IMG/VR virus record: IMGVR_UViG_3300050034_000204
Location: 1 to 63,709 of that record
Length of the DNA: 63,709 nucleotides
Origin: a virus
Strand: one strand, 5' to 3'
Part shown: piece by piece, positions 57,001 to 63,709 of the stretch
Layout of the letters: the number at the start of each line of letters is the position of its first letter
How positions within the stretch are numbered: position 1 is the first letter of the stretch
Made by a program: the position numbers and the translations under genes
Notes under the pieces: model-generated
The model's database searches: none
The model's input: only the letters and a program-made list of their open reading frames with translations
What the model was told of the DNA's origin: nothing

Positions 57001-58787
57001 GCTATCGAGTATCCGCATTTAATAGTTTAGGTAGTACTATTCCAAGTACCGAAAGTTGCTTAACAACTGGAAGTACCACTAGTACAAATACAGTTACAAT
57101 TCCATGGAGTGCTGTTCTTGGTGCTGCATCTTATAGTATATACGGTAGAACAACAAGTGCGGAGTTATTACTTGCAAGTGGTGTAACTGCATTGACTTAT
57201 ACTGATACTGGATCACTGACTCCATCAGGAGCAATGCCAACTACAAATACTACAATTGGTGCGATAAATGGATTAAGTAGCTTAATTTTAAATTCTACTA
57301 CCTCTCCATATCAGCCATATATTTATTATGCAGCAAACGGAACAGATTATTGGAAAACCGCGCTGAGCGGTGTTGCGGGAAACTATAGATTATATGATGT
57401 TATTAATGCTATTAATAGATTAGACTTCGCGCCCAACGGATCCACAAGTATTTCTTCTGGGGCTGGAAGTTATGCGGTTCAAATAAACAATGCTACTAAT
57501 TCTGGAACTGGTGGGTTGGCTGTGTATAGCGGTGGAAGTACTTCTACGAAGGTAGCATCTATTGACGGATCAGGAGATTTCAGTAATCCGAAGGGAATCG
57601 CTATTCCCTATACTGCTAACGGATATACTGGTACGTCTACAAGTAAAGTTACTTTATCAGATACTCCTACATTTACAAATAATGTAACGTTATCTGCATT
57701 AACTACCCCAACAACTAGCACATTAACAACTGCTACCACAGGCGGAACATTGACTGCAAGTACATCATATTGTTATCGAGTTAATGCCGTAAACAGTATT
57801 GGAAGTACTATACCAAGTACTGAAAGTTGCTTAACAACGGGAAGTACCACTAGCACAAATACAATTACTATTCCATGGAGTACTATTTCCGGGGCTACGT
57901 CTTACAGTATATATGGTAGAACAACAAGTGCGGAGTTATTACTTGCAAGTGGTATAACTGCATTAACATACACCGATACTGGATCATTAACTCCATCAGG
58001 AGCAATGCCAACTACAAATACTACATTGGGTTCAATTTATACAGGTAGTTCAACCAGCGGAGATTTGGCTAGTTATTCTGGCACATCTGGCAAAATAGTT
58101 GATAGTGGAGTTTCTTCAACTACTCCATCATTTACTGCTGTGACTGGATTAAGCAACCTTACCTTAAATTCCACAGTATCTCCATTCCAATCATATTTGT
58201 ATTATGCTGCAAATGGAACAAACTATTGGCAAACTTTGCTTACTGGTGTTGCCGGTAATTATAGATTATATGATCCTGTTAATAGTCTTATTAGAATGGA
58301 GTATGCACCTAATAGCACGACTCGTATTAATGCTGGTGTAGGTTCAAGTAACGTGCAAATTAATTCAACTACCGGATCTGGAACCGGAGGATTGGCTGTT
58401 TATAGCGGTGGAAGTACATCAACTTATGTGGGTGCCATAGATGGTTCTGGTAATTTTATTAACGCGAACGGAACGGTAATTCCATCGACTGCTACGGGTA
58501 ATACTGGGGTTTCAACTGGAAAATTATCATTGGTTCCGGGTTCCGAGGATTTTGGATATGCAACGTTAACTTCTGGAACGGTAACGGTTAGTGATACTTT
58601 AACTTGTACTCCTAGTGCTACTTGTATATATAAACTTACCCGATGCGCCGTTAATTCAAGTACCGTAATAGGCGAACTTAGTATAGGAACCGTAACTTCT
58701 GGAACCTCATTTGTGATTAATTCATTAACTGCTGCTAATATTGTTGCTACTGGAGATTTGAGCAGTGTGTGCTGGCAGATAAACTAA
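54012..58787 (+). CDS. Tail fibre/spike protein with signal-peptide-like N-terminus and duplicated domains, 1591 aa
   Basis: The N-terminus looks like a Sec signal peptide (MKKILMLTLMILTLVGSS, with a positive start and a hydrophobic core), which is odd for a virion fibre. The protein is rich in Ser, Thr and Gly, beta-rich, with a pectin-lyase-like middle (residues about 350-900). Near the end a two-part module of about 250 residues is present twice (first at about 56920-57600, second at about 57680-58480). Probably a receptor-binding tail spike. Two starts are possible: leaderless ATG 54012, or ATG 54024, which has GAGAG in front. Confidence 0.6.
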   Translation: MRDNMKKILMLTLMILTLVGSSESRVTHKHHKNKITAILPVKSSPRMMATQTLINPNTQIGGPLVSTNNMLPGVASDNADGITVSGKVTTPNLSVSNLTGYVYANGSSNSTASTTIPNTGLANSATTVNGQTCTLGSTCTVTSTASNNLTLTDGASSTKTYDGSSAQTLNYISSSETSAQSMDGELIIPSLIINTDPTSSSTPYVTAGPQSTVPTSWTFDWTTPALALSSINGISSTLATNQTMSGTLTGAGYIGPITGTVTGTTSLATNLTGTVVNSIPYQSASATTGYVAPNTTTTPKVLSMTGDGTNGATPVYSSFIDPSLTTTQTMSGSLYTPTLSAATVLPQMLGTVYYADGYPTSCTVGGVSYTTQLDCAWYTALSAISGDTSVVVEVGQNTYTSCAGLQMKPSAATGRGVVNLIGASPVASHIELSCSNSNGLLYLPTVSGEYATQPTIKQVTLDAQHLSPYAINLQGQTHHITMSHVWGANGTTAQMLFGTATGVATSYDSQFEDLEVYENCPITGGCGTGAMVTGYGTGGAPTLGYGVVLASQVLGTDYAGDTLTCTVSGGTYNVQATCLAAYSSGGLYYRITSPGNYDFASAVPTISVTGYTSGSGSSATLASFGGSNYDSNTEIVGTVGSQNATSNVPCTTVGTYTPTIVSGVITGMTTTDTGCTGLYSVSIYDLGLSQYGIDDEYTTDSRWIGITGNTGSMASMRFQRGDNKIYGAHPEGQGQNGIINGPQYNEYYGTNCGEQFSDCISNYGNAIVSGGLFYINTSFIRYAFGYTLYRNESSSAVTTASDTQCSITQPMEYHTFSSPSGIIDQFGSTTFSQIGKSTLRNVYYCGLSGYGPVTVTVSPEVMAEDHPSWPNYQNGSGVSTANYYGASGNRADFGYNGSNAVVAASSGHGIKFGVGAAYGSLDGTWVGGFDQYGSFCVGGTSETYCNYNPFYINSSGDESTNSITTRNVTLSALTTPVTSTLTTATTGGTLAASTSYCYRVSAFNSLGSTIPSTESCLTTGSTTSTNTVTIPWSAVLGAASYSIYGRTTSAELLLASGVTALTYTDTGSLTPSGAMPTTNTTIGAINGLSSLILNSTTSPYQPYIYYAANGTDYWKTALSGVAGNYRLYDVINAINRLDFAPNGSTSISSGAGSYAVQINNATNSGTGGLAVYSGGSTSTKVASIDGSGDFSNPKGIAIPYTANGYTGTSTSKVTLSDTPTFTNNVTLSALTTPTTSTLTTATTGGTLTASTSYCYRVNAVNSIGSTIPSTESCLTTGSTTSTNTITIPWSTISGATSYSIYGRTTSAELLLASGITALTYTDTGSLTPSGAMPTTNTTLGSIYTGSSTSGDLASYSGTSGKIVDSGVSSTTPSFTAVTGLSNLTLNSTVSPFQSYLYYAANGTNYWQTLLTGVAGNYRLYDPVNSLIRMEYAPNSTTRINAGVGSSNVQINSTTGSGTGGLAVYSGGSTSTYVGAIDGSGNFINANGTVIPSTATGNTGVSTGKLSLVPGSEDFGYATLTSGTVTVSDTLTCTPSATCIYKLTRCAVNSSTVIGELSIGTVTSGTSFVINSLTAANIVATGDLSSVCWQIN
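56917..58480 (+). repeat. Tandem duplication of a two-domain module in the spike gene
   Basis: Unit 1 begins with TLSALTTPVTSTLTTATTGG, unit 2 with TLSALTTPTTSTLTTATTGG. Each is followed by GSTTSTNT, SYSIYGRTTSAELLLASG and TPSGAMPTTNTT. The second domain (YYAANGT-x-YW, GVAGNYRLYD, GTGGLAVYSGGSTST) is repeated as well. Confidence 0.9.
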
Positions 58788-58824
58788 ATGACACTAATGG
58801 TAAATAGTAATATTAGGAGATTTA

Positions 58825-61800
58825 ATGTTTAAGAAATTTATATTTTTGTGTATTCTATTGAGTTATAACATAGTAAATGCTCAAGGAACAAAAATCACTG
58901 GTTCTGTTCTTATACAGAGTGGGGCAACTGGAACAGTATCTAATTTGGGCGGAACAGTTGTTAATAGTATTCCATATCAGTGTGCTTCGGGTACTACTTG
59001 TTATTTAAGTCCTAGTACAAGCAGTACTACCGAATATCTATGTCAAACTGATTCTGGAGTTCCGGCATGGTGTGCGGTATCTGATGGTGGCGGAAGTGGT
59101 ACAGTAACCAGTGTTGGATTAACTGTACCAGATTGGCTAACAGTTACAAATAGTCCAATTACAAGCAGTGGCACAATAGCAATAACTGGCACAAGCGAAA
59201 CCGCTAATTATTTTATTGCTGCTCCAAATGGAACGGCTGGTGCTATGACTCCTCGTGCTATTGTTGCTGCTGATCTACCATCAAGTATTACTAGCAGTAC
59301 CACAGGAACGGCTGCACAAGTAGTAAACTCGCTTACTTTGACCAATACGCTCGCTACGCCAACATTTACCACATTCAACGGTTCAGCAGCAACGACTGTA
59401 GATATTATTGACCCATCGCAAACCGCGACGCAGACGATGGCGGGAGACTTGACGCTGCCCAATCTTACAGCATCAGGCACCGTTACGGCGGGGTCGATTG
59501 GAACCACAATCTATGCAGCGAACTACTGCACGACCAAAGGAATACTGGACCAAAGCTGCATCGCCAATGCGCTTGCAGCAGCCACAGCGAACACCAACGT
59601 TATCGTCGGGTCTGGAACCTATAATTTTTCAAGCGGTGTAACATGGTCTACAAGCAACACGACCATCACATGCGCTCCCGGTGCGGTATTCAGTCGCGCC
59701 AGTTCTTTATCCTCTTCCATGTTGGTATTAACCGGCAGTTACCAAACGCTTGATGGTTCGTGCGCATTGACAGGAGGTTCAAGCTCTGCAAACGCCTATA
59801 GTGGTCTTGTCCATTTAAGCGATACCTCGTACACCACGTTACGAGGATTACACATTTACACAGTGGGTTCTGACTATGGTATTCGCCTCGATCAGGCGAG
59901 CCATGTGTTGGCAGATCATTTACAGATGGATTCAGATTCGGGCGGGTTCTTTGCTTATGCACCCAATTCGTTTATCGAGTTGAACGGCGGGCGTTACGAC
60001 GGGGGCTATTCAATCCTGTCAGGGTCTAACAACGGAGCCTATAACACAAGCCTGACAAACGATGTGAACATCCACGACGTATCATGCTCATCAAGCGGTC
60101 AAGCTGCGCAATCGGGTAACTATTATTTTTCTTGTGGTGGGGTTGGTGATTTCACTGGTAATACGACGATCACGGGTTACTCAATCACAAGCAATGCAGT
60201 GACTTTCACAACAAGCGGGACCAATCACGTAACAGGAGTGGGAACATCTGTTCTCGTGATTGGATTGAGTACAGGAAACTATCTGAATTACCCATCATGG
60301 TCCGGGGTATGGACTGTCACGGCGGTGGGTACTAATACTTTTACCGTGACATCCCCGGGGTTCGCTCATGCAAATGTTTCCAGCACAACGGATGCAGGAT
60401 TTGCAAACGTAGGAATTATCACCGGATTGCGCATTGTAAACACTACATGCAATATCTCCGGGACTACAAGCACGAGTCAGATTTTTGATTGTTGGACGAT
60501 CCCTAGCTACAACACGATTGGAGCTATATTCTCCGGGAATACAGCTAACGCCGATAACCAGTTCATCAATTATGATGTTCTAGAGTTTGGTGCCAGCCGC
60601 TCAGAAGTGTCTAATAACACTATCCATGCACAGGATTCCGGTATGCAGGTATACAGTGCAATTCACTTTTACTCTGGCGGAAACCACGTGTTCGGGAATC
60701 ATGTTTACGGATGGGGTAACGGGAGTAGTAGTACAGCATCTAGTGGGGTTACGTTTAGCTCGCACACAGCTTCCGGAGGTAGAATTCACGCGGATAATAA
60801 TATCATCACAGGGAATACAGTCTCAAACCCATTGATCGGAACAGACGCGGTTTCGTGTGGCATTTGCGTTTCTACGAATGACAGTAGCGCCCAATCCTCA
60901 GAACTGAACACAATTATCACGGATAACATTGTCGTCGGCCCCATCGCGAGAAGTATTTTTATTGATGATAACGGGTACTCCTCCCCGCTTAACGCCCTTA
61001 TTCAGGGGAACTCGATTTCAGGCGGGACAATCGGTGTTTACTACGGGGCAACTGCAGCCACATCGGTCACTTTAGGAACAAACTATTTTACCGGGGTTAC
61101 AACTAACTACTACGCTCAAGGGTCAGCAGTTGCATCGAATTTAGTCATGGGAAGCACAGTGCAGACCCCCGCTATAACGCCGACAAATCTTTCTTCGAGC
61201 ACTGCCCCCGTGTGCTACTCAACCAGTGGTCAACCGCTGACGAATGTCGGTTGTAAGATCCCCCAGCAGTCAGTCACCACAAATACTGTTGCGGCGTGGT
61301 CCGTATACCTGTATGCAGTATCAGGAATTTATGGGGGAGCACTTTATCCGCAATCAGGACAGACCATTGTTTCGGTGGATTACGCCTACAACGTCGCACC
61401 CGTGGGGTGTTCGTCTTACGGTACAATATACGTTCATGATGTAACCACCAGCACAGACGTTATTACCGTGACATCGTCCGGTCAGATCGGTTCATCAACA
61501 GGCCTGAGTTATCCGCTTAACAGTGCCCATGTGTACGCAATTCATGATGGAGGATTCTCAGGGTGCTCGACAACCCCGGCTAGTTTGACAGTTACAGTCC
61601 AGTTGTCAAATGCTACGGGCGTATCCCTGCGGAATGCCTCCACCGTCGGAAATGACGGAACCTACTATGGCACTTGGGCATCAACCGGGGAAACCATCAC
61701 TCAGATAGATTTTGGTATTGGCCGTGCCGGTGTTGGTTGCACGTCGTTATGGGGCGTTGAGTTGTACGACCAGACGAGTTCTTCGGTTGTGGCGGGAACA

Positions 61801-62640
61801 ACCGTAACAATTGCAAACTCTTTACAACAGGCATCGTCAGGATCAGTATCGGTGGCACTGACCTCAGGCCACAAATACGGATGGACGTATACATCAGGTA
61901 GCGGGTGTACCACACCACCTGCATATTTCAACATCACCGGATGGATACTCGGGAATAGCAGTTGGATTGGTGAAATGCCCCAAACGATTGCGAATTTAAC
62001 CACATATTTACAAGGTGCATTTACTCCGGCGAACGCTCTCTCAGTGTCTGCCGTTTCATCCAGCGGCTATCAAACGCCATCAGGTTGCTCCACCAACGCG
62101 GTAGCACAACTCTATGATAACACAGCGTCCAGCCCGGTCAGCGGACTAGCGCTGACGTTGTCAACACAGTACAACTACAACACACTTGGGGCATTGGTTG
62201 GATTGACCGCAGGTCATCAGTACAGTGTTCAGGTGACCGGCGGAACAGGCTGCACAACCACCCCTAAGAGCGTTGATTATTCAATCTCATTTAGCACGAA
62301 TGGTCCGCTACTGCAGGGTGCTAATAACCTATCAGATGTTTCCAGTTCGTCAACTGCACGCATAAACCTTGGACTAGGCTCGGTATCAACGCTACCATCC
62401 TCGGTTGTATCGCTTCGGGCCGGATCGTGGTCCATCAGCAGCGGAACGAGTGCAACAGTAACATTCGGGACGGCGATGGCAGCGGCCCCGACAAGTTGCG
62501 GCCTAACGCCATCGGCAAGTACCGCATCCACCGGTACACCATTCGCAACCAGTTTGGCGACAACAGGATTCACGGTCAATGTGCCAACAAGCGGTACAAT
62601 CAGCGGAACCTATCAGTGTGTGATTACAAACTCGTATTGA
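58825..62640 (+). CDS. Tail spike protein with beta-helix and a mosaic C-terminal part, 1271 aa
   Basis: Starts with a signal-peptide-like sequence (MFKKFIFLCILLSYNIVNA-Q). The segment to about residue 165 repeats motifs from the previous spike (GTVVNSIPYQ, TVTSVGLTVPDWLTVTNS). From about residue 200 the sequence forms a right-handed beta-helix or pectin-lyase-like region (HLQMDSDSGGFFAYAPNSF, GNHVFGNHVYGWGNGSS). Then a beta-sandwich region with two or three similar units (GCSTTPASLTVTVQLSN, GCTTPPAYFNITGW, GCTTTPKSVDYSISF) follows. The codon use changes sharply near 59.3 kb, where G+C rises. Likely receptor-binding. AGGAG precedes ATG 58825. Confidence 0.65.
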   Translation: MFKKFIFLCILLSYNIVNAQGTKITGSVLIQSGATGTVSNLGGTVVNSIPYQCASGTTCYLSPSTSSTTEYLCQTDSGVPAWCAVSDGGGSGTVTSVGLTVPDWLTVTNSPITSSGTIAITGTSETANYFIAAPNGTAGAMTPRAIVAADLPSSITSSTTGTAAQVVNSLTLTNTLATPTFTTFNGSAATTVDIIDPSQTATQTMAGDLTLPNLTASGTVTAGSIGTTIYAANYCTTKGILDQSCIANALAAATANTNVIVGSGTYNFSSGVTWSTSNTTITCAPGAVFSRASSLSSSMLVLTGSYQTLDGSCALTGGSSSANAYSGLVHLSDTSYTTLRGLHIYTVGSDYGIRLDQASHVLADHLQMDSDSGGFFAYAPNSFIELNGGRYDGGYSILSGSNNGAYNTSLTNDVNIHDVSCSSSGQAAQSGNYYFSCGGVGDFTGNTTITGYSITSNAVTFTTSGTNHVTGVGTSVLVIGLSTGNYLNYPSWSGVWTVTAVGTNTFTVTSPGFAHANVSSTTDAGFANVGIITGLRIVNTTCNISGTTSTSQIFDCWTIPSYNTIGAIFSGNTANADNQFINYDVLEFGASRSEVSNNTIHAQDSGMQVYSAIHFYSGGNHVFGNHVYGWGNGSSSTASSGVTFSSHTASGGRIHADNNIITGNTVSNPLIGTDAVSCGICVSTNDSSAQSSELNTIITDNIVVGPIARSIFIDDNGYSSPLNALIQGNSISGGTIGVYYGATAATSVTLGTNYFTGVTTNYYAQGSAVASNLVMGSTVQTPAITPTNLSSSTAPVCYSTSGQPLTNVGCKIPQQSVTTNTVAAWSVYLYAVSGIYGGALYPQSGQTIVSVDYAYNVAPVGCSSYGTIYVHDVTTSTDVITVTSSGQIGSSTGLSYPLNSAHVYAIHDGGFSGCSTTPASLTVTVQLSNATGVSLRNASTVGNDGTYYGTWASTGETITQIDFGIGRAGVGCTSLWGVELYDQTSSSVVAGTTVTIANSLQQASSGSVSVALTSGHKYGWTYTSGSGCTTPPAYFNITGWILGNSSWIGEMPQTIANLTTYLQGAFTPANALSVSAVSSSGYQTPSGCSTNAVAQLYDNTASSPVSGLALTLSTQYNYNTLGALVGLTAGHQYSVQVTGGTGCTTTPKSVDYSISFSTNGPLLQGANNLSDVSSSSTARINLGLGSVSTLPSSVVSLRAGSWSISSGTSATVTFGTAMAAAPTSCGLTPSASTASTGTPFATSLATTGFTVNVPTSGTISGTYQCVITNSY

Positions 62641-62803
62641 CACTGACGGAACTACGATACTGACAGCGGCTGTCCCTGCGCTGCCGTCTGAGGCGTATAC
62701 GGCAGCGCAAGCGGCTTTGCCTATCGCGGCGGCACAGAAAACGCTGTGGGTGGCAGAGGTTCTGGCGGCAGAAACGTCAGCAGCGGCGGAATCTAAACCG
62801 TGA
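62636..62803 (+). CDS. Possible small Ala-rich protein, no normal start codon (weak)
   Basis: An open frame runs from ATT 62636, overlapping the spike stop, to TGA 62803: ATT or an internal CTG (62660) would be the only starts. It reads GTTILTAAVPALPSEAYTA, then an Ala-rich stretch ending ESKP. The gap is short and G+C rich, so the open frame may be chance. Confidence 0.2.
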   Translation: MDTDGTTILTAAVPALPSEAYTAAQAALPIAAAQKTLWVAEVLAAETSAAAESKP

Positions 62804-62895
62804 CGTTTTACACGACGGTGCCTGAGCAGGATCGGCAATCTATGATAGAGGGACGGGCCAAAGGAGGGCCTGAGCAACATGGCATACCAACTTAG
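62800..62895 (+). CDS. Possible 31-aa peptide (weak)
   Basis: GTG 62800 overlaps the previous stop as GTGA and ends at 62895 inside the next gene: VTFYTTVPEQDRQSMIEGRA then KGGPEQHGIPT. No Shine-Dalgarno. Included because of the overlap only. Confidence 0.2.
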   Translation: MTFYTTVPEQDRQSMIEGRAKGGPEQHGIPT

Positions 62896-63244
62896 TGGCT
62901 ACACAACATCGAGCGGAATCGCACTGACGGCAGCTTATCTGCGTATCACGAACGTGATCGTGGAACATGCTACTAAACAGGCAGTAGTGGGTTACTCGAT
63001 CTATGCAACTGCCGCTACTGCTACTGCGGGCAATGATGCAGTGGCATCAGGCATATGCTCGTTCTACGACTCGTCGGACGGGAACACGCTGCTGTACACC
63101 GACAATTTTGCAACTGCGCTCGGCACCGATCCATCTGGAACACAGCCGACCAAGGTAACTGATATGGCGCAGATGCAGGCATACCTTGCGCTGAAGAGTC
63201 ACAGCAGCATGACCACACTTTTGACTGGTGCTGTTGTAGCATAA
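62879..63244 (+). CDS. Small hypothetical virion-type protein, 121 aa
   Basis: AAAGGAGG precedes ATG 62879. The sequence is beta-rich (MAYQLSGYTTSSGIALTAAY, VIVEHATKQAVVGYSIYA, DSSDGNTLLYTDNFATALG) and ends with a small helix (MAQMQAYLALKSH). It may be a tail fibre assembly or attachment protein, as it directly follows a spike gene. G+C rich, like the end of the spike gene and the following genes. Confidence 0.65.
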   Translation: MAYQLSGYTTSSGIALTAAYLRITNVIVEHATKQAVVGYSIYATAATATAGNDAVASGICSFYDSSDGNTLLYTDNFATALGTDPSGTQPTKVTDMAQMQAYLALKSHSSMTTLLTGAVVA

Positions 63245-63268
63245 TCCTTGTACAAGAGGCCCAAGCGA

Positions 63269-63631
63269 ATGGCTGATTCTATTGATTTCGGGGATGGGAG
63301 TTGGGAGCAATCGGCTCCGACCATCCGTTCAACGCTTACCCACTTGGTCAAAGAGATGGACGGTAACGGTACGCCCGGAGTCAAGGCCGAAGTGGCAGAG
63401 CTTAAATCCATTGCCCGCGTATCGCTGCTCTGGATCAAAGGCATTGGGTGGGCTGTAGGAATTGGCATTGCTGCCGGTGGTCTGTTTATCGCCTACCTGC
63501 AACTCAACCATCGTATCAGCCAAACATCTCCCCCGCCGATTACGGCGAAAGATCAGCAGCAGCAGCAACTCGACACTGATCTCCCGTCCGAATACCAACT
63601 CAACCGAGCAGTACAAAGAGAAACGAGGTAA
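63269..63631 (+). CDS. Putative holin-like or membrane-anchored protein, 120 aa
   Basis: Start ATG 63269 (MADSIDFGDGSWEQSAPTIR) follows AAGAGG; an upstream TTG start is rejected. The region LLWIKGIGWAVGIGIAAGGL (about residues 60-80) is a transmembrane helix. A charged region with a glutamine run follows (KDQQQQQLDTDLPSEYQ). The layout (short soluble part, one helix, charged tail) is similar to holin/antiholin-type proteins near lysis genes. No firm assignment. Confidence 0.5.
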   Translation: MADSIDFGDGSWEQSAPTIRSTLTHLVKEMDGNGTPGVKAEVAELKSIARVSLLWIKGIGWAVGIGIAAGGLFIAYLQLNHRISQTSPPPITAKDQQQQQLDTDLPSEYQLNRAVQRETR

Positions 63632-63633
63632 TC

Positions 63634-63709
63634 ATGGCTCGACCAGACCCAACAGGTAATCCTTTCCCATCCGGCCCAATTGTGTGGGCTGACAAGAAGA
63701 AACCGATCA
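63634..63709 (+). CDS. Start of a gene that leaves the window (partial)
   Basis: GAGG lies 6 nt before ATG 63634. Only 25 codons are visible: MARPDPTGNPFPSGPIVWAD then KKKPI. They are not enough to name the product. A proline-rich start is visible. Composition matches the G+C rich block. It could be a lysis gene given its neighbour, but this is a guess. Confidence 0.4.
   Translation, partial: MARPDPTGNPFPSGPIVWADKKKPI

Noticed and set aside
61697-62003. Long antisense frames in the G+C rich spike region
   Set aside because: Expected in G+C rich coding DNA; the spike frame on the + strand is continuous and has a good ribosome binding site.

Overview
This window looks like part of the genome of a T4-related (contractile-tailed, myovirus-type) bacteriophage with an AT-rich genome. 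The evidence is the gene set: an anaerobic ribonucleotide reductase (NrdD), a gp23-like major capsid protein, a gp44-like clamp loader, a GroES/gp31-like co-chaperonin, a DexA-like exonuclease, PhoH, a dUTPase, a gp6-like baseplate wedge protein, a gp14-like neck protein and several very large tail proteins. T4-type late promoters (consensus NATAAATA) also recur in front of genes. All assignments come from reading motifs by eye; no database was searched. The host cannot be named. Strong Shine-Dalgarno sites and TTGACA-N17-TATAAT-like promoters suggest a bacterium with an ordinary sigma70.

Layout. 1-2.4 kb (-): NrdD, running off the left edge and interrupted by a 155-residue mini-intein. 2.4-7.0 kb (-): small genes of unknown role, including secreted or membrane proteins, a GP88-like protein and zinc-finger or HTH proteins. 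7.1-7.8 kb (+): three small genes ending at a shared terminator. 7.8-16.7 kb (-): papain-like protein, GNAT-like protein, major capsid protein, Sm-like protein, PD-(D/E)XK nuclease, scaffold-like proteins and a kinase-like protein, with a GIY-YIG homing endonuclease inserted on the opposite strand. 16.9-26.5 kb (+): virion protein, dUTPase, DnaE-like fragment, co-chaperonin, clamp loader, ADP-ribosyltransferase-like protein and tail fibre, with PhoH on the other strand at 22.9-23.7 kb. 26.5-40.9 kb (-): four large structural proteins, one of 2370 residues. 40.9-45.0 kb (-): translation factor IF-1, small genes, DexA-like exonuclease and a putative sugar-related pair. 45.2-47.9 kb (-): another large structural protein. 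47.9-63.7 kb (+): baseplate gp6, amidoligase-like enzyme, gp14-like neck protein, two tail-fibre/spike proteins and small genes, the last of them probably holin-like. DNA becomes clearly richer in G+C from about 59.3 kb, inside the second spike gene.

How it may work together. Two promoter classes are visible. Sigma70-like promoters precede small unknown genes, the dUTPase and the nuclease. NATAAATA late promoters precede virion and associated genes. At seven late genes the box lies exactly 5 nt before the ATG, which predicts leaderless mRNAs. Five proteins begin with M-x-[L/I]-x-E-[L/I/F] and a sixth nearly does. This resembles the capsid-targeting and gp21-cleavage peptides of T4 Alt and the internal proteins. 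These proteins include ADP-ribosyltransferase-, kinase-, GNAT- and amidoligase-like enzymes. The main hypothesis from this window is that the phage packages a set of enzymes in its capsid and injects them with the DNA. A 96-bp inverted repeat (one mismatch) flanks the 28-kb segment from 16.8 to 45.1 kb.
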